Notes under the pieces: generated by a model
Seen by the model: only the letters and a program-made list of their open reading frames with translations
What the model was told of the DNA's origin: nothing
Database searches by the model: none
Shown here: one piece after another, positions 1-7,779 of the stretch
Numbering within the stretch: position 1 is the first letter of the stretch
How the letters are laid out: every line of letters starts with the position of its first letter
NCBI RefSeq assembly: GCF_045038035.1
Contig: NZ_CP173427.1
Coordinates: forward strand, 3,286,001-3,350,000
DNA from: Paenibacillus_F chitinolyticus_A
GTDB lineage: Bacteria > Bacillota > Bacilli > Paenibacillales > NBRC-103111
Direction of reading: 5' to 3'
Length of the DNA: 64,000 bases
Made by a program: the position numbers and the translations under genes

Positions 1-78
1 CGGGAAGAGCTGGGGGCCATGACGGACATCATCGCCGCTTCTATCCGTGACGTTACGGAACAGGGGTGGCGGCCATGA
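1..78 (+). CDS. bioA: BioA C-terminal end (partial)
   Basis: Only the last 25 codons of an open frame that enters from outside the window are present, reading REELGAMTDIIAASIRDVTE and a few more residues before TGA at 76-78. This fits the C-terminal helix of adenosylmethionine-8-amino-7-oxononanoate aminotransferase (BioA), which makes 7,8-diaminopelargonate from KAPA. The stop overlaps the bioD start as ATGA, so the genes are probably translationally coupled. The identification leans heavily on the bioD-bioF-bioC context, because so little of the protein is visible. Confidence 0.7.
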   Translation, partial: REELGAMTDIIAASIRDVTEQGWRP

Positions 79-887
79 GCGGAATCCGGGGAATCTTCGT
101 GACCGGAACGGATACCGGAATCGGCAAGACGGTCGTCACGGCCGCCTTGGCCGCCGCACTACGCTCGGAAGGCTGGAACGTGGGCGTCTGGAAGCCGGTG
201 CAGTCCGGCGAACCCATCGGCAGCGGACTAAGCGACGCCGAAAAACTTGCGGCGGGAAGCGGCATTTCCGAGCCGCCGGAGGAGGTGGCGTCCTTTACGT
301 TCCGCGCTCCGCTTGCTCCTTTGCTCGCCGCAAAGGCAGAAGGCGTTCGTCTGACGATGGACATGCTTTATAAAGCCGGGCAGCCCTTATGTTCACGCTA
401 CGATGCGATGCTCGTCGAAGGAGCGGGCGGCGCGGCAGTCCCCATGACGGAAGACGCCCTGCTTGCGGAATGGATCGCCTTCCTCCGCATGCCGGTGCTG
501 ATCGTAGCCCGCGCGGGACTCGGCACGGTCAACCACACCCTCCTGACGGTCTCATTCTTGAGGCAGCACGGGGTTGAGATCCTGGGTGTCGTGCTCAATG
601 AGGGCGCCAGCGCTCCCGGGGTTCCGGGGGTTCTTGAAGCTGCGAACGCGCAAAACGCGCCAGACGGGCCGGACCCGAGCGTGGCCGGTAATGCCGCCTT
701 AATCGAAACAATCGGCGGCATCAAGGTATTGGGCCATTTTCCGTCTGTAGGAAATGCGCCGGGGCCGCACCTGCTCGCGGAGACCGTACATACGGCACTG
801 GATCTGGCTCCAGTCCGCTCCTTTTTGTCGAAATGCCCGGAGCCGTCACCGGAACACTCCGGAGAAGGTTCCGAGGCGCGGATATGA
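75..887 (+). CDS. bioD: Dethiobiotin synthetase BioD
   Basis: BioD is an ATP-dependent carboxylase that closes the ureido ring of 7,8-diaminopelargonate to give dethiobiotin. The protein (270 aa) starts FVTGTDTGIGKT, with the family P-loop GTDTGIGKT at residues 11-19, followed by the substrate-binding WKPVQSG and the VEGAGGAAVP segment. I chose ATG at 75, which overlaps the bioA stop and has AGGGGTGG just upstream, over GTG at 66. The C-terminus is longer than in many BioD proteins and rich in Pro/Ser/Gly. The stop overlaps the bioF start (ATGA at 884-887). Cytoplasmic, and part of a tightly packed biotin operon. Confidence 0.93.
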   Translation: MSGIRGIFVTGTDTGIGKTVVTAALAAALRSEGWNVGVWKPVQSGEPIGSGLSDAEKLAAGSGISEPPEEVASFTFRAPLAPLLAAKAEGVRLTMDMLYKAGQPLCSRYDAMLVEGAGGAAVPMTEDALLAEWIAFLRMPVLIVARAGLGTVNHTLLTVSFLRQHGVEILGVVLNEGASAPGVPGVLEAANAQNAPDGPDPSVAGNAALIETIGGIKVLGHFPSVGNAPGPHLLAETVHTALDLAPVRSFLSKCPEPSPEHSGEGSEARI

Positions 888-2071
888 ACCCAATGAACTG
901 GCTCGATAATGAACTGCAGACGTTGGCGGACGAATCTCTGGAACGGAAGCTGACGGATACCGGAGTATCCCGCTCGCTTCCCGGCCATTTGATGCGCGGA
1001 GGGCAGATTCTTCTTGATCTGGCTTCGAATGATTATCTGGGCCTGAGCCGTCATCCGGACATCGCGGAAGCGATGCGCGGCGCGCTGGCTGAGGAATGCG
1101 GATCGGGAGCGGCGGCTTCCCGGCTTCTTACAGGCAACCGGCCGCCTTACAGCGAACTGGAGGCCGAGCTGGCGGTCTGGCAGAAGAAGGACGCTTCGCT
1201 CGTCTTCGCCAACGGCTATATGGCCAATCTCGGTACGATACGCGCCTTGGCCGGCCGGGGAGACACCGTTTTTTCCGACCGGCTCAATCACGCCAGCATA
1301 ACGGACGGCATCATCCTGAGCCGGGCCGGGCATGTCCGCTACCGGCACAACGATATGGAGCATTTGGAACACCTGCTCAAAAAATCCGATAAAGCAAGGC
1401 GCAGGCTGATCGTAACGGATTCCATCTTCTCTATGGATGGAGACTCAGCCCCCCTGCACAAGCTGGTGGAGCTGAAGCACAATTACGACGCGATGCTCAT
1501 GGTGGACGAGGCTCACGCGGAGGGAGTGTACGGACCGAACGGCGAAGGGCTTTGCCACGCCATGGATGTGCACCGGGAAGCGGACGTCATCATGGGAACG
1601 TTCAGCAAAGCCTTCGGCGTGTACGGAGCGCATATTTCCGGCAGCCGGACTCTGATCCGCTGGCTGGTCAACAAAGCTCGTCCCCTCGTTTATTCGACCG
1701 CTCTGCCGCCGTGCGTTGCCGCCGGGATATACCGGGCACTGGGGATTGTGCAGACCGCGCATGACCGGCGGAAACATCTCCGGGCAGTTTCCTGCCGGTT
1801 CCGCCAAAGGCTTGCGCAAGCCGGACTGAACGTGATGCCGGGAGACTCGCCCATCGTTCCCGTGATTGCCGGAAGCAGCCGCGATTCGCTTCGTTTGTGC
1901 GAAGCGCTCGAACGGCACGGTATCGCCGCCCCCGCCATACGCCCTCCGACTGTTCCGGCCGGCAGCGCCCGGGTCCGCTTCTCCCTTTCGGCGGCGCATA
2001 GCGATGCCGTATTGAGCAAGGCCGCCGAAAGTATCGTGAGCGCGGCGGCGGCAGCGGAGATTCTCGCATGA
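884..2071 (+). CDS. bioF: 8-amino-7-oxononanoate synthase BioF
   Basis: BioF is a PLP-dependent alpha-oxoamine synthase that condenses pimeloyl-ACP (or -CoA) with L-alanine to KAPA. The 395-aa protein shows LDLASNDYLGLSRHP near the N-terminus, the glycine-rich GSGAAASRLLTGN, the PLP ring-contacting VDEAHAEGVYGPNG, and the Schiff-base lysine in GTFSKAFGVYGAH (Lys242). Length and motif order are normal for the family. A longer frame reaches back to 833, but ATG at 884 overlaps the bioD stop and gives the usual N-terminus, so I prefer it. The stop overlaps the next start at 2068. Confidence 0.94.
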   Translation: MNPMNWLDNELQTLADESLERKLTDTGVSRSLPGHLMRGGQILLDLASNDYLGLSRHPDIAEAMRGALAEECGSGAAASRLLTGNRPPYSELEAELAVWQKKDASLVFANGYMANLGTIRALAGRGDTVFSDRLNHASITDGIILSRAGHVRYRHNDMEHLEHLLKKSDKARRRLIVTDSIFSMDGDSAPLHKLVELKHNYDAMLMVDEAHAEGVYGPNGEGLCHAMDVHREADVIMGTFSKAFGVYGAHISGSRTLIRWLVNKARPLVYSTALPPCVAAGIYRALGIVQTAHDRRKHLRAVSCRFRQRLAQAGLNVMPGDSPIVPVIAGSSRDSLRLCEALERHGIAAPAIRPPTVPAGSARVRFSLSAAHSDAVLSKAAESIVSAAAAAEILA

Positions 2072-2943
2072 AGCGTGCCCCTTCTCAAACGCCCAGCCGG
2101 GGCATTCACCCGGTGAAGGAACACGGCGGCGCGGAGCCCGGCGAAAAGCTTATCGAGGAATGCCGCACAACTAGCGGAGATCGCGGTTCGATCCTGTGGC
2201 TCAGCGGCTGGAGCATGCCTGCTGCCGTCTTCCATAATGTCCGGCGGGAGCTTCCGGACTTCCTGCATATCTGTGCGGATTACGGCTCGGCGGAATCCCC
2301 TGGGGCTATCGCGGATTCGGTCCGCCGCCTCGCTCTGTCCCTCCGGGCCAGCGAGCCGCATGAGAGAGCGTTTCCGGCTCCCCTGCTGATCGCGGGATGG
2401 TCGCTCGGCGGGCTGCTCGCCCTGCGGCTCGCTTCCGAAGGATTGGCCGACGGGCTGGTGTTGTTCGGAGCCACCGCCTGTTTTGTACGCCGGCCCGACG
2501 AGCAGCAGTCAGGCTGGGCTCCCGCTTCCGTGCAGGCCATGATTCCGGCGCTCCGCCAAGACGCGGACCGGGTGCTACAGCAGTTCCGCAGGCTCATGTT
2601 CACGAAAGAGGAGCGGCGGTACGGACTTGACGCCAGTCTTCCCGAAGCGAACGGTTGGAGCGTGCCGGGGCTTATCGCCGGCCTTGAGCTGCTCGTCGCC
2701 GAGGATGTGCGGGACGTGCTCCCGGACATTCACTGCCCGGCCCTGTTGATTCACGGTACGCACGATAAGATATGCCCTTACGGTGCGGCACTGGAAATAC
2801 AAGCGGGCGTTCCGCAGGCCGTACTCGTGGAAGCCGCCGGATGCGGCCATGTTCCCTTTCTGCAAAAAGAACGGCAAACCGCCGAAACGATAAGGAGCTG
2901 GTGGAATGACTCACCTGAGCAGCAGAATCCGGCGTCAGTTTGA
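2068..2943 (+). CDS. bioH: BioH-like alpha/beta hydrolase (pimeloyl-ACP methyl ester esterase)
   Basis: This alpha/beta hydrolase of 291 aa has a complete catalytic triad: Ser112 in GWSLGG, Asp233 in HGTHDKICP and His261 in GCGHVPF. In biotin synthesis BioH removes the methyl ester from pimeloyl-ACP after two rounds of disguised fatty-acid elongation. Its place between bioF and bioC, with a 4-bp overlap to bioF and a 38-bp overlap with bioC, argues strongly for that role. The N-terminal 35 residues are poorly ordered in character. BioH-type esterases are sequence-diverse and are replaced by BioG, BioK or others elsewhere, so the function is inferred from context rather than from a diagnostic motif. 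Confidence 0.78.
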   Translation: MKRAPSQTPSRGIHPVKEHGGAEPGEKLIEECRTTSGDRGSILWLSGWSMPAAVFHNVRRELPDFLHICADYGSAESPGAIADSVRRLALSLRASEPHERAFPAPLLIAGWSLGGLLALRLASEGLADGLVLFGATACFVRRPDEQQSGWAPASVQAMIPALRQDADRVLQQFRRLMFTKEERRYGLDASLPEANGWSVPGLIAGLELLVAEDVRDVLPDIHCPALLIHGTHDKICPYGAALEIQAGVPQAVLVEAAGCGHVPFLQKERQTAETIRSWWNDSPEQQNPASV

Positions 2944-3844
2944 CCGGAGCGCAGCCGGGCTTTACGACCAAAATGCCGCGGTTCAGCGATTTATGACCGC
3001 GCAGCTTGCCCGGCTGATCCGGGACGAGCTGCAGCAGCAGCCGCTGAGCCGGCTTGCCCGTATTCCGGCAGACCATCTGCCGGTGCTGGAAATAGGCTGC
3101 GGCACAGGCCTGCTCACGGAGCGGCTGGCGGCCTTGCTGCCGCCCGGCGGCGAAATGACCGCGGCCGATCTCTCGCCCGCCATGCTGGATGCGGCGCGAA
3201 ACCGGCTGGGCGCCCGCAGCGGGCGAAACGATCGCGGGTCCGGCGCTCCCCGGGAATCTTCGGCGCCGGCGCCTATTTCGCCCGGCTTCCCGGACAACCG
3301 GCCCGGCTCCGTCCGGTTCCTGCAGGCCGATATCGAAAAATGGGCCGCCGATGCCCCCTCTTCTTCTTACGGGCTGATCGCTTCCAGCGCCTGTTTCCAG
3401 TGGTTCACCCGCCCCGCGCAGACGCTGTTTCACCTGCGCAGGCTCCTGAAACCCGGCGGCAAGCTGATGTTTGCCACCTTCGGCCCGGCTACGTTTACCG
3501 AGCTGCACCGTTCTTTCGACAAAGCTTACCGGTCTTTTGGAGTCCCGCCGAAGCGGCACGGTTTGTCTTTTCACGGCGGGGACGAGTGGACGGATATGCT
3601 GCGACAAGCAGGCTTCGGCGAGATTGAGACGACGCGCCTCGTGCGGACCGAGTATTTTCTAAGCGTCGCCCTCTTCTTAAAAAGCGTGAAATCTCTCGGC
3701 GCAAGCACGACTAACGCCTCACAACTGCCGGGCCTGAGCCTCAGACGCCTTTTCAGCGGCATGTTTGAACATTACGAAAAAGATTACGGCACACAGGGAC
3801 GTATCCCGGTTACTTACGAGCTGCTGTTGATCCGGGCGACTTGA
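2906..3844 (+). CDS. bioC: Malonyl-[ACP] O-methyltransferase BioC
   Basis: BioC methylates malonyl-ACP with SAM so that the fatty-acid machinery can use it as a primer for pimelate. The 312-aa protein opens with RIRRQFDRSAAGLYDQNAAVQ, a typical BioC start. It carries methyltransferase motif I VLEIGCGTG at residues 60-68, then the acidic AADLSPAMLDAARNR, a variable Gly/Pro/Ser-rich insert, the SSACFQWF segment and LKPGGKLMFATFGP. The start at 2906 has AAGGAG upstream and lies inside the end of the bioH frame, so the two genes are coupled. It is the last visible gene of the operon; I see no clear terminator directly after it. Confidence 0.92.
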   Translation: MTHLSSRIRRQFDRSAAGLYDQNAAVQRFMTAQLARLIRDELQQQPLSRLARIPADHLPVLEIGCGTGLLTERLAALLPPGGEMTAADLSPAMLDAARNRLGARSGRNDRGSGAPRESSAPAPISPGFPDNRPGSVRFLQADIEKWAADAPSSSYGLIASSACFQWFTRPAQTLFHLRRLLKPGGKLMFATFGPATFTELHRSFDKAYRSFGVPPKRHGLSFHGGDEWTDMLRQAGFGEIETTRLVRTEYFLSVALFLKSVKSLGASTTNASQLPGLSLRRLFSGMFEHYEKDYGTQGRIPVTYELLLIRAT

Positions 3845-4241
3845 ACCGATTTAAGCCTTCTTTCGACCCTTTGCTTTTTCCCTTGATAGTTTAGAAATAA
3901 ATGATTGAGTCATCATGGTAAATGATGTATATTTTAGTTATAAAAGGCTGTTTTATCCTCATGGAGCTTACTTTGTAAGTCTCCTCCTCCGTTTAATGTA
4001 AGCGTTTTATCGACCCGGCATTCGAATCCGGTATAAGCTCTCACGAGAGTTTATATAACACCACTTCCGAAAGGAGGCTGACCGGCAACCTTGCACCGCA
4101 ATCGTCCGCAAACTCCCGTTTTAGCGAAAGGAGGTTATTGACGAATTTCTAAGTGATCGTGCGCAGCGCCCCTTCGTTCCGGTTCATCCTTTGTGATAAC
4201 TCGATAAACATGAATCCCAACCCATTCAAGGAGGCTCTATT
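3845..4241. other. Intergenic leader between bioC and the LPMO gene
   Basis: This stretch of about 400 bases has no convincing gene. It is AT-rich in its first half and holds a cre-like site (3996-4010), a short inverted repeat around CTCTCACGAGAG (4028-4039), and two copies of CGAAAGGAGG (4059-4068 and 4125-4134) that look like ribosome-binding sites without a proper gene after them. After the first, a TTG-started frame of about 15 codons can be read that runs into the second. It may be a structured leader of the LPMO mRNA, but I could not match it to a known riboswitch. Confidence 0.35.
3996..4010 (+). promoter_or_regulatory. cre-like catabolite repression site
   Basis: ATGTAAGCGTTTTAT matches the CcpA operator pattern WTGNAANCGNWNNCW with one mismatch (A where C is expected near the end). 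It lies about 230 bases upstream of the LPMO start. Catabolite repression of a chitin/cellulose-active secreted enzyme would make sense. A single short match in AT-rich DNA can occur by chance. Confidence 0.4.
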
Positions 4242-5594
4242 ATGACCCCAATCTCGCTCCGCAATCCCGTACTGGCCAAGTGTCTGATCGCAAGCGGACT
4301 GGCACTGGCCTTGGCGTTCTGCCTGCTCCTTTTTACCGAAAAAGCGTCGGCACACGGATACATCGAATCGCCGGGAAGCCGCGGTTACCTGTGCGCTGCC
4401 GGCAAAAATAAAAACTGCGGTGCGATCATTTACGAGCCGCAAAGTCTCGAAGCCTACAAGGGATTCCCCGCAGCCGGACCGGCGGACGGCAAAATTGCCA
4501 GCGCGAGCGGCCTGTTTCCTGAACTGGATCAGCAATCGGCCACACGCTGGACCAAAGTGAACATGTCTTCGGGAACGAATACGTTCAAATGGACCATTGA
4601 AGCCAATCATGCGACTACCAGCTGGAAGTACTACATCACCAAGCAGAACTGGGATCCGAACGCGCCTTTGAGCCGCGCTTCCTTCGATCTGCAGCCTTTC
4701 TGCTCCGTCAACTTTAAAGGAAAACAACCGGGATTCACGTACACGGACACCTGTAATGTGCCAAGCAGAACGGGTTATCAGGTCATTCTGGCCGTTTGGG
4801 AAATCGCGGATACGGAGAATGCCTTCTACAACGTAATCGACGCGAATTTCGGCGGCAGCGGACCGGCCGATACAACGGCACCGACCGCACCGTCAAACGC
4901 GTCTGCCTCCAACATTACGGCGACCGGCGCGACGATCAGTTGGAGCGCGGCAACGGATAACGTCGGTGTGACGGCCTACAAGATTTATAACGGTTCCACT
5001 CTCGTCGGCACGACTGCGAACGGAACGACGCTGAGCTACAACGCGGCCGGATTGACGGCGAACACGTCCTATACGTTCACGGTCCGCGCCACGGACGCGG
5101 CCGGCAATGACTCGGCTGCCAGCAACGCCGTGACGTTCAAAACAACGGCTGCCGCAGCCGATACGACAGCGCCTTCCGCTCCGTCCGGGCTTCAAGTCGT
5201 CGGTTCGCCGACTTCTTCGTCCGTTTCGCTCAAATGGGGCGCTTCCACCGATAACGTCGGTGTAACCGGCTACCGTGTCTATCAAGGCTCGGCGCTCGCA
5301 AAATCCGTCTCCGGCACAACGCTGGATACCGTGGTGAGCGGATTGAGCGCCAGTACCGCTTACACGTACACGGTGCGCGCTTTCGATGCGGCCGGTAACG
5401 AATCGGCAGACAGCAATGCCGTCAGCGTTACGACCTCCGCTCCTTCGGCAGCCGCTCCGTGGGCTCCGAACACCGCTTATACGGCGGGCACGCTCGTAAC
5501 GTATAACGGCAGCACATACGAGTGCCGGCAGTCGCATACTTCCCTGGTCGGCTGGGAGCCTGCCAACGTCCCGACCTTGTGGCTGAAAAAATAA
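4242..5594 (+). CDS. Secreted AA10 lytic polysaccharide monooxygenase with two FnIII domains and CBM5/12
   Basis: This is a 450-aa secreted copper enzyme that cleaves crystalline chitin or cellulose oxidatively. A signal peptide with a long hydrophobic stretch (about residues 14-32) ends at KASA, so His38 becomes the mature N-terminus and the first histidine-brace ligand; the second is in IEANHATTSWKYYITK. The AA10 domain runs to about residue 205. Two fibronectin III domains follow, each opening DTTAPxAPS and containing the repeated TDNVGVTxY, then a C-terminal CBM5/12 with APNTAYTAGTLVTYNGSTYEC and WEPANVPTLW. A strong AAGGAGG (4228-4234) precedes ATG at 4242. It is a single-gene unit. The CBM5/12 suggests chitin as the main target, but cellulose is possible. 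Confidence 0.92.
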   Translation: MTPISLRNPVLAKCLIASGLALALAFCLLLFTEKASAHGYIESPGSRGYLCAAGKNKNCGAIIYEPQSLEAYKGFPAAGPADGKIASASGLFPELDQQSATRWTKVNMSSGTNTFKWTIEANHATTSWKYYITKQNWDPNAPLSRASFDLQPFCSVNFKGKQPGFTYTDTCNVPSRTGYQVILAVWEIADTENAFYNVIDANFGGSGPADTTAPTAPSNASASNITATGATISWSAATDNVGVTAYKIYNGSTLVGTTANGTTLSYNAAGLTANTSYTFTVRATDAAGNDSAASNAVTFKTTAAAADTTAPSAPSGLQVVGSPTSSSVSLKWGASTDNVGVTGYRVYQGSALAKSVSGTTLDTVVSGLSASTAYTYTVRAFDAAGNESADSNAVSVTTSAPSAAAPWAPNTAYTAGTLVTYNGSTYECRQSHTSLVGWEPANVPTLWLKK

Positions 5595-5637
5595 ACTCCG
5601 GTGCGAGCACTCCTGCTCGCCGCCCTATTGAACGTAA

Positions 5638-5682
5638 AAGAGCGGCCCTCCCGTTTTCCGACGGAAGGCGCCGCTTTTTTTC
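5638..5682 (+). terminator. Rho-independent terminator of the LPMO gene
   Basis: A GC-rich inverted repeat (AGCGGC.CTCC ... GGAAGGCGCCGCT) is followed by TTTTTTTT, about 45 bases after the LPMO stop. Confidence 0.8.
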
Positions 5683-5835
5683 CTGTGACGTTAAACCGGT
5701 TCAGGCGCACGCACCCGCCGTACCGTACGCAGAGCCGTCCGGCGGCTCGTAAACGCACCTGGAATATGAAGGCGGAAGACCCGTCATTGTGCCGTTCGGC
5801 CCGTTCCGTCAGTCGCTTCAATCCCGTCGATCCGG

Positions 5836-7461
5836 TCAGGTGAAATTTTGCGTCAGTTTGTTCCAATACGTGGATGGATGCAGGGCAGGATATTTAAAAA
5901 AGGTTTCCGGCCCGGAGACTTTCTCCGATACGCTTAAATCATAGTCGATCATTTTTTTAACTTGATCCGCAAACGATCTGCCTTTGACCAGCACCCCCAG
6001 CTCGAAATCGTGGCAGGCGCTTCGTTCATTGATATTGTAGGAACCGTGAAACACGCAGCCGGACCGCTTGTCATAGGTGATTTTCCAATGAGAAAACCGT
6101 TCCGTATGACTGTAGTCATAGAACGCGACGCCTTTGAGAAAAGGCTCGTACATGTTGCTGCGCACCGCCGAGCCGTTGGTCGGATGGTCGTTTACACGCA
6201 GGGGATTGCATAACGCGATGCACCTTGCCCTCTGCTCATCCAGGCTTTTCAGCTCGTCCCAGAAGGCTTGGTCGATCAGGTACGGATTGACGATCACCGT
6301 TTCGTCACCGGCATACGTGAGCAGGGACAAATAATACTGCTGGATCACGTTTACCGGATTCCCGGGAAAGCTCGCGTACAGCGTGCATTCTTCGTCACCG
6401 AAGCGCATATCCGTTTCCGGCTTGTAGAATGTATCTTCCGGATCGAACACGTCGCCGCCCAGCACCGTCCATTGAAAGGAAAAGATCCGGTTCAGCGTTA
6501 TCGCTGCGGCTCCCCGGATTCGAAAACATCCGTCGTGCCACTCTTCTTCCCGGGCCGGTACGCCAAGCCTCTGGCCTCTGTCCCCTTCCGCATATATTTG
6601 TTCGGGATCGCTCAAAACCGGCGTATCGAACAAATATTGATCCCCTACATTCACGGAGCCGACAATTGAGCTGATTCCGTCGACAATCATAAATTTCCGG
6701 TGATTTACCACGTTGACTCCCATCGTCATCTGCTTCTGGACGTAATCCTGGAGAAACAGGCTGCTTTCGGGCACTCCCCGGGAAGTCAGTTCCGCTCTCT
6801 TGGCGGGCCACTCTTCGTTGCCGTAGCACGTTTTGAACGTATTGATGACCCGTCCTCCGGCTTCTTTGAGCTCCTCGATCACTTCCTCCATATCCCCGAC
6901 GTCGAGGCTCTTGTTGTAGCCCAAGGCGGTAATTCCGAAATCCGCCATCAGCCGGACTTGGACGCCCCGCTTCAGCGCCTCCAGCAGCGCTCCGGCGATT
7001 TTTTTCCCGGATTGGTCGTTAAAAAACAGCATCACGGAAAAATGGATATACCGTTCCGCTCTCCCGATTTCGTCCAGCAGGACGCGCAGGCAGTCCGGAC
7101 CGTTCACGTAGGCGTCGACCCTGTTACCGGACGTCGTCTGCGGCAGCAGGGCGTTCAGCTTGGCCAGATCCAAACGCTTCACATATGAACCCAGTTCTTC
7201 GATTACCTCCTGCCCGACGCCGGGTATAGACAGAAGCTGCTCATAACTCGTAAAAATACCCCCGATTTCCTGCCGGTAACGGGCAGCCGCCTCGAACGGG
7301 ATATTGGCGGAGGCGAAATCCACGGCCTGCCGAGCCCCGGCGATCACCTTATCCACCGGTCCCCGGGAAAGCCAATAATTAATAAAATTTTTAATTCCCT
7401 CCCGCACCGTTGTCGCGTCCTCACGGGAAGTTTGCTTCGTATCTTTGTTCGGCTTTTCCAT
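5836..7461 (-). CDS. Phospholipase D-like protein with helix-hairpin-helix segment
   Basis: This 541-aa protein belongs to the PLD superfamily (cardiolipin synthases, PLD nucleases and related phosphotransferases). The first HKD motif is perfect, HRKFMIVD at about residues 254-261, followed by GSVNVGDQY. The second reads HWKITYDK at about 458, followed by HGSYNINERS; it has three rather than four residues between Lys and Asp. Before the catalytic domains, LLSIPGVGQEVIEELGSYV (about 77-95) looks like a helix-hairpin-helix. There is no signal peptide or membrane segment, so it is probably cytoplasmic. A phospholipid or a nucleic-acid substrate is possible. I prefer ATG 7461 over TTG 7467 because of AGAAGGG spacing. 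Monocistronic. Confidence 0.75.
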   Translation of the reverse strand: MEKPNKDTKQTSREDATTVREGIKNFINYWLSRGPVDKVIAGARQAVDFASANIPFEAAARYRQEIGGIFTSYEQLLSIPGVGQEVIEELGSYVKRLDLAKLNALLPQTTSGNRVDAYVNGPDCLRVLLDEIGRAERYIHFSVMLFFNDQSGKKIAGALLEALKRGVQVRLMADFGITALGYNKSLDVGDMEEVIEELKEAGGRVINTFKTCYGNEEWPAKRAELTSRGVPESSLFLQDYVQKQMTMGVNVVNHRKFMIVDGISSIVGSVNVGDQYLFDTPVLSDPEQIYAEGDRGQRLGVPAREEEWHDGCFRIRGAAAITLNRIFSFQWTVLGGDVFDPEDTFYKPETDMRFGDEECTLYASFPGNPVNVIQQYYLSLLTYAGDETVIVNPYLIDQAFWDELKSLDEQRARCIALCNPLRVNDHPTNGSAVRSNMYEPFLKGVAFYDYSHTERFSHWKITYDKRSGCVFHGSYNINERSACHDFELGVLVKGRSFADQVKKMIDYDLSVSEKVSGPETFFKYPALHPSTYWNKLTQNFT

Positions 7462-7510
7462 CTTCAACCCTTCTCTCCCTTAGCTGCGGCCATTCTACTA
7501 TACCTTTAAA

Positions 7511-7540
7511 CAAAAAAAAGAGCGGTCACCCGCTCTTTTT
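7511..7540 (-). terminator. Terminator after rpmG (bidirectional form)
   Basis: AAAGAGCGG TCAC CCGCTCTTT with A-runs on one side and T-runs on the other can stop transcription in both directions. It lies below the rpmG stop on the minus strand, so it closes the GTPase-rpmG operon. Confidence 0.85.
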
Positions 7541-7589
7541 CATCCAAAATCAGGAGATGCTCTCCCTCTATCGATTTGATGCCGCTTCT

Positions 7590-7739
7590 TCAGCGCGTTT
7601 CCCTGTGCAGCGTGTGGCGCTTAAGGCGCGGACAGTATTTGCGCAGTTCCAGCCGGTTCGGCTGAGTTTTCTTGTTTTTCGTCGTCGTATAGTTGCGGTC
7701 GCCCGTTTCCGTGCATGCCAGCGTAACCGTCACTCTCAT
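7590..7739 (-). CDS. rpmG: Ribosomal protein L33, zinc-independent type
   Basis: This 49-aa protein, absent from usual ORF calls because of its size, begins MRVTVTLACTETGDRNYTTTKN and ends KRHTLHRETR, unmistakably bacterial L33. It has only two cysteines (ACTETG and YCPRL) instead of the two CxxC pairs of the zinc-binding form, so it is the C-minus type. In Bacillus such paralogues are made under zinc starvation by release of Zur repression and replace the zinc-containing L33. It lies 40 bases behind the COG0523 GTPase on the same strand and shares its promoter and Zur-type operator. GGAGGAGGTG precedes the start; an in-frame ATG two codons earlier is a weaker choice. Confidence 0.9.
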   Translation of the reverse strand: MRVTVTLACTETGDRNYTTTKNKKTQPNRLELRKYCPRLKRHTLHRETR

Positions 7740-7779
7740 GCCCATTCACCTCCTCCTTCCCATCTTCTTCTTGTTCCGT

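Noticed and set aside
398..1372. Long minus-strand frame of 324 codons opposite bioD/bioF
   Set aside because: High-GC shadow of two clear genes on the plus strand, with low-complexity Arg/Pro/Ala composition.
4028..4134. Possible metabolite riboswitch (c-di-GMP or SAM type) before the LPMO gene
   Set aside because: I compared the segment with the conserved cores of GEMM-I, c-di-GMP-II, SAM-I and others from memory and none fits; only short hairpins are present.
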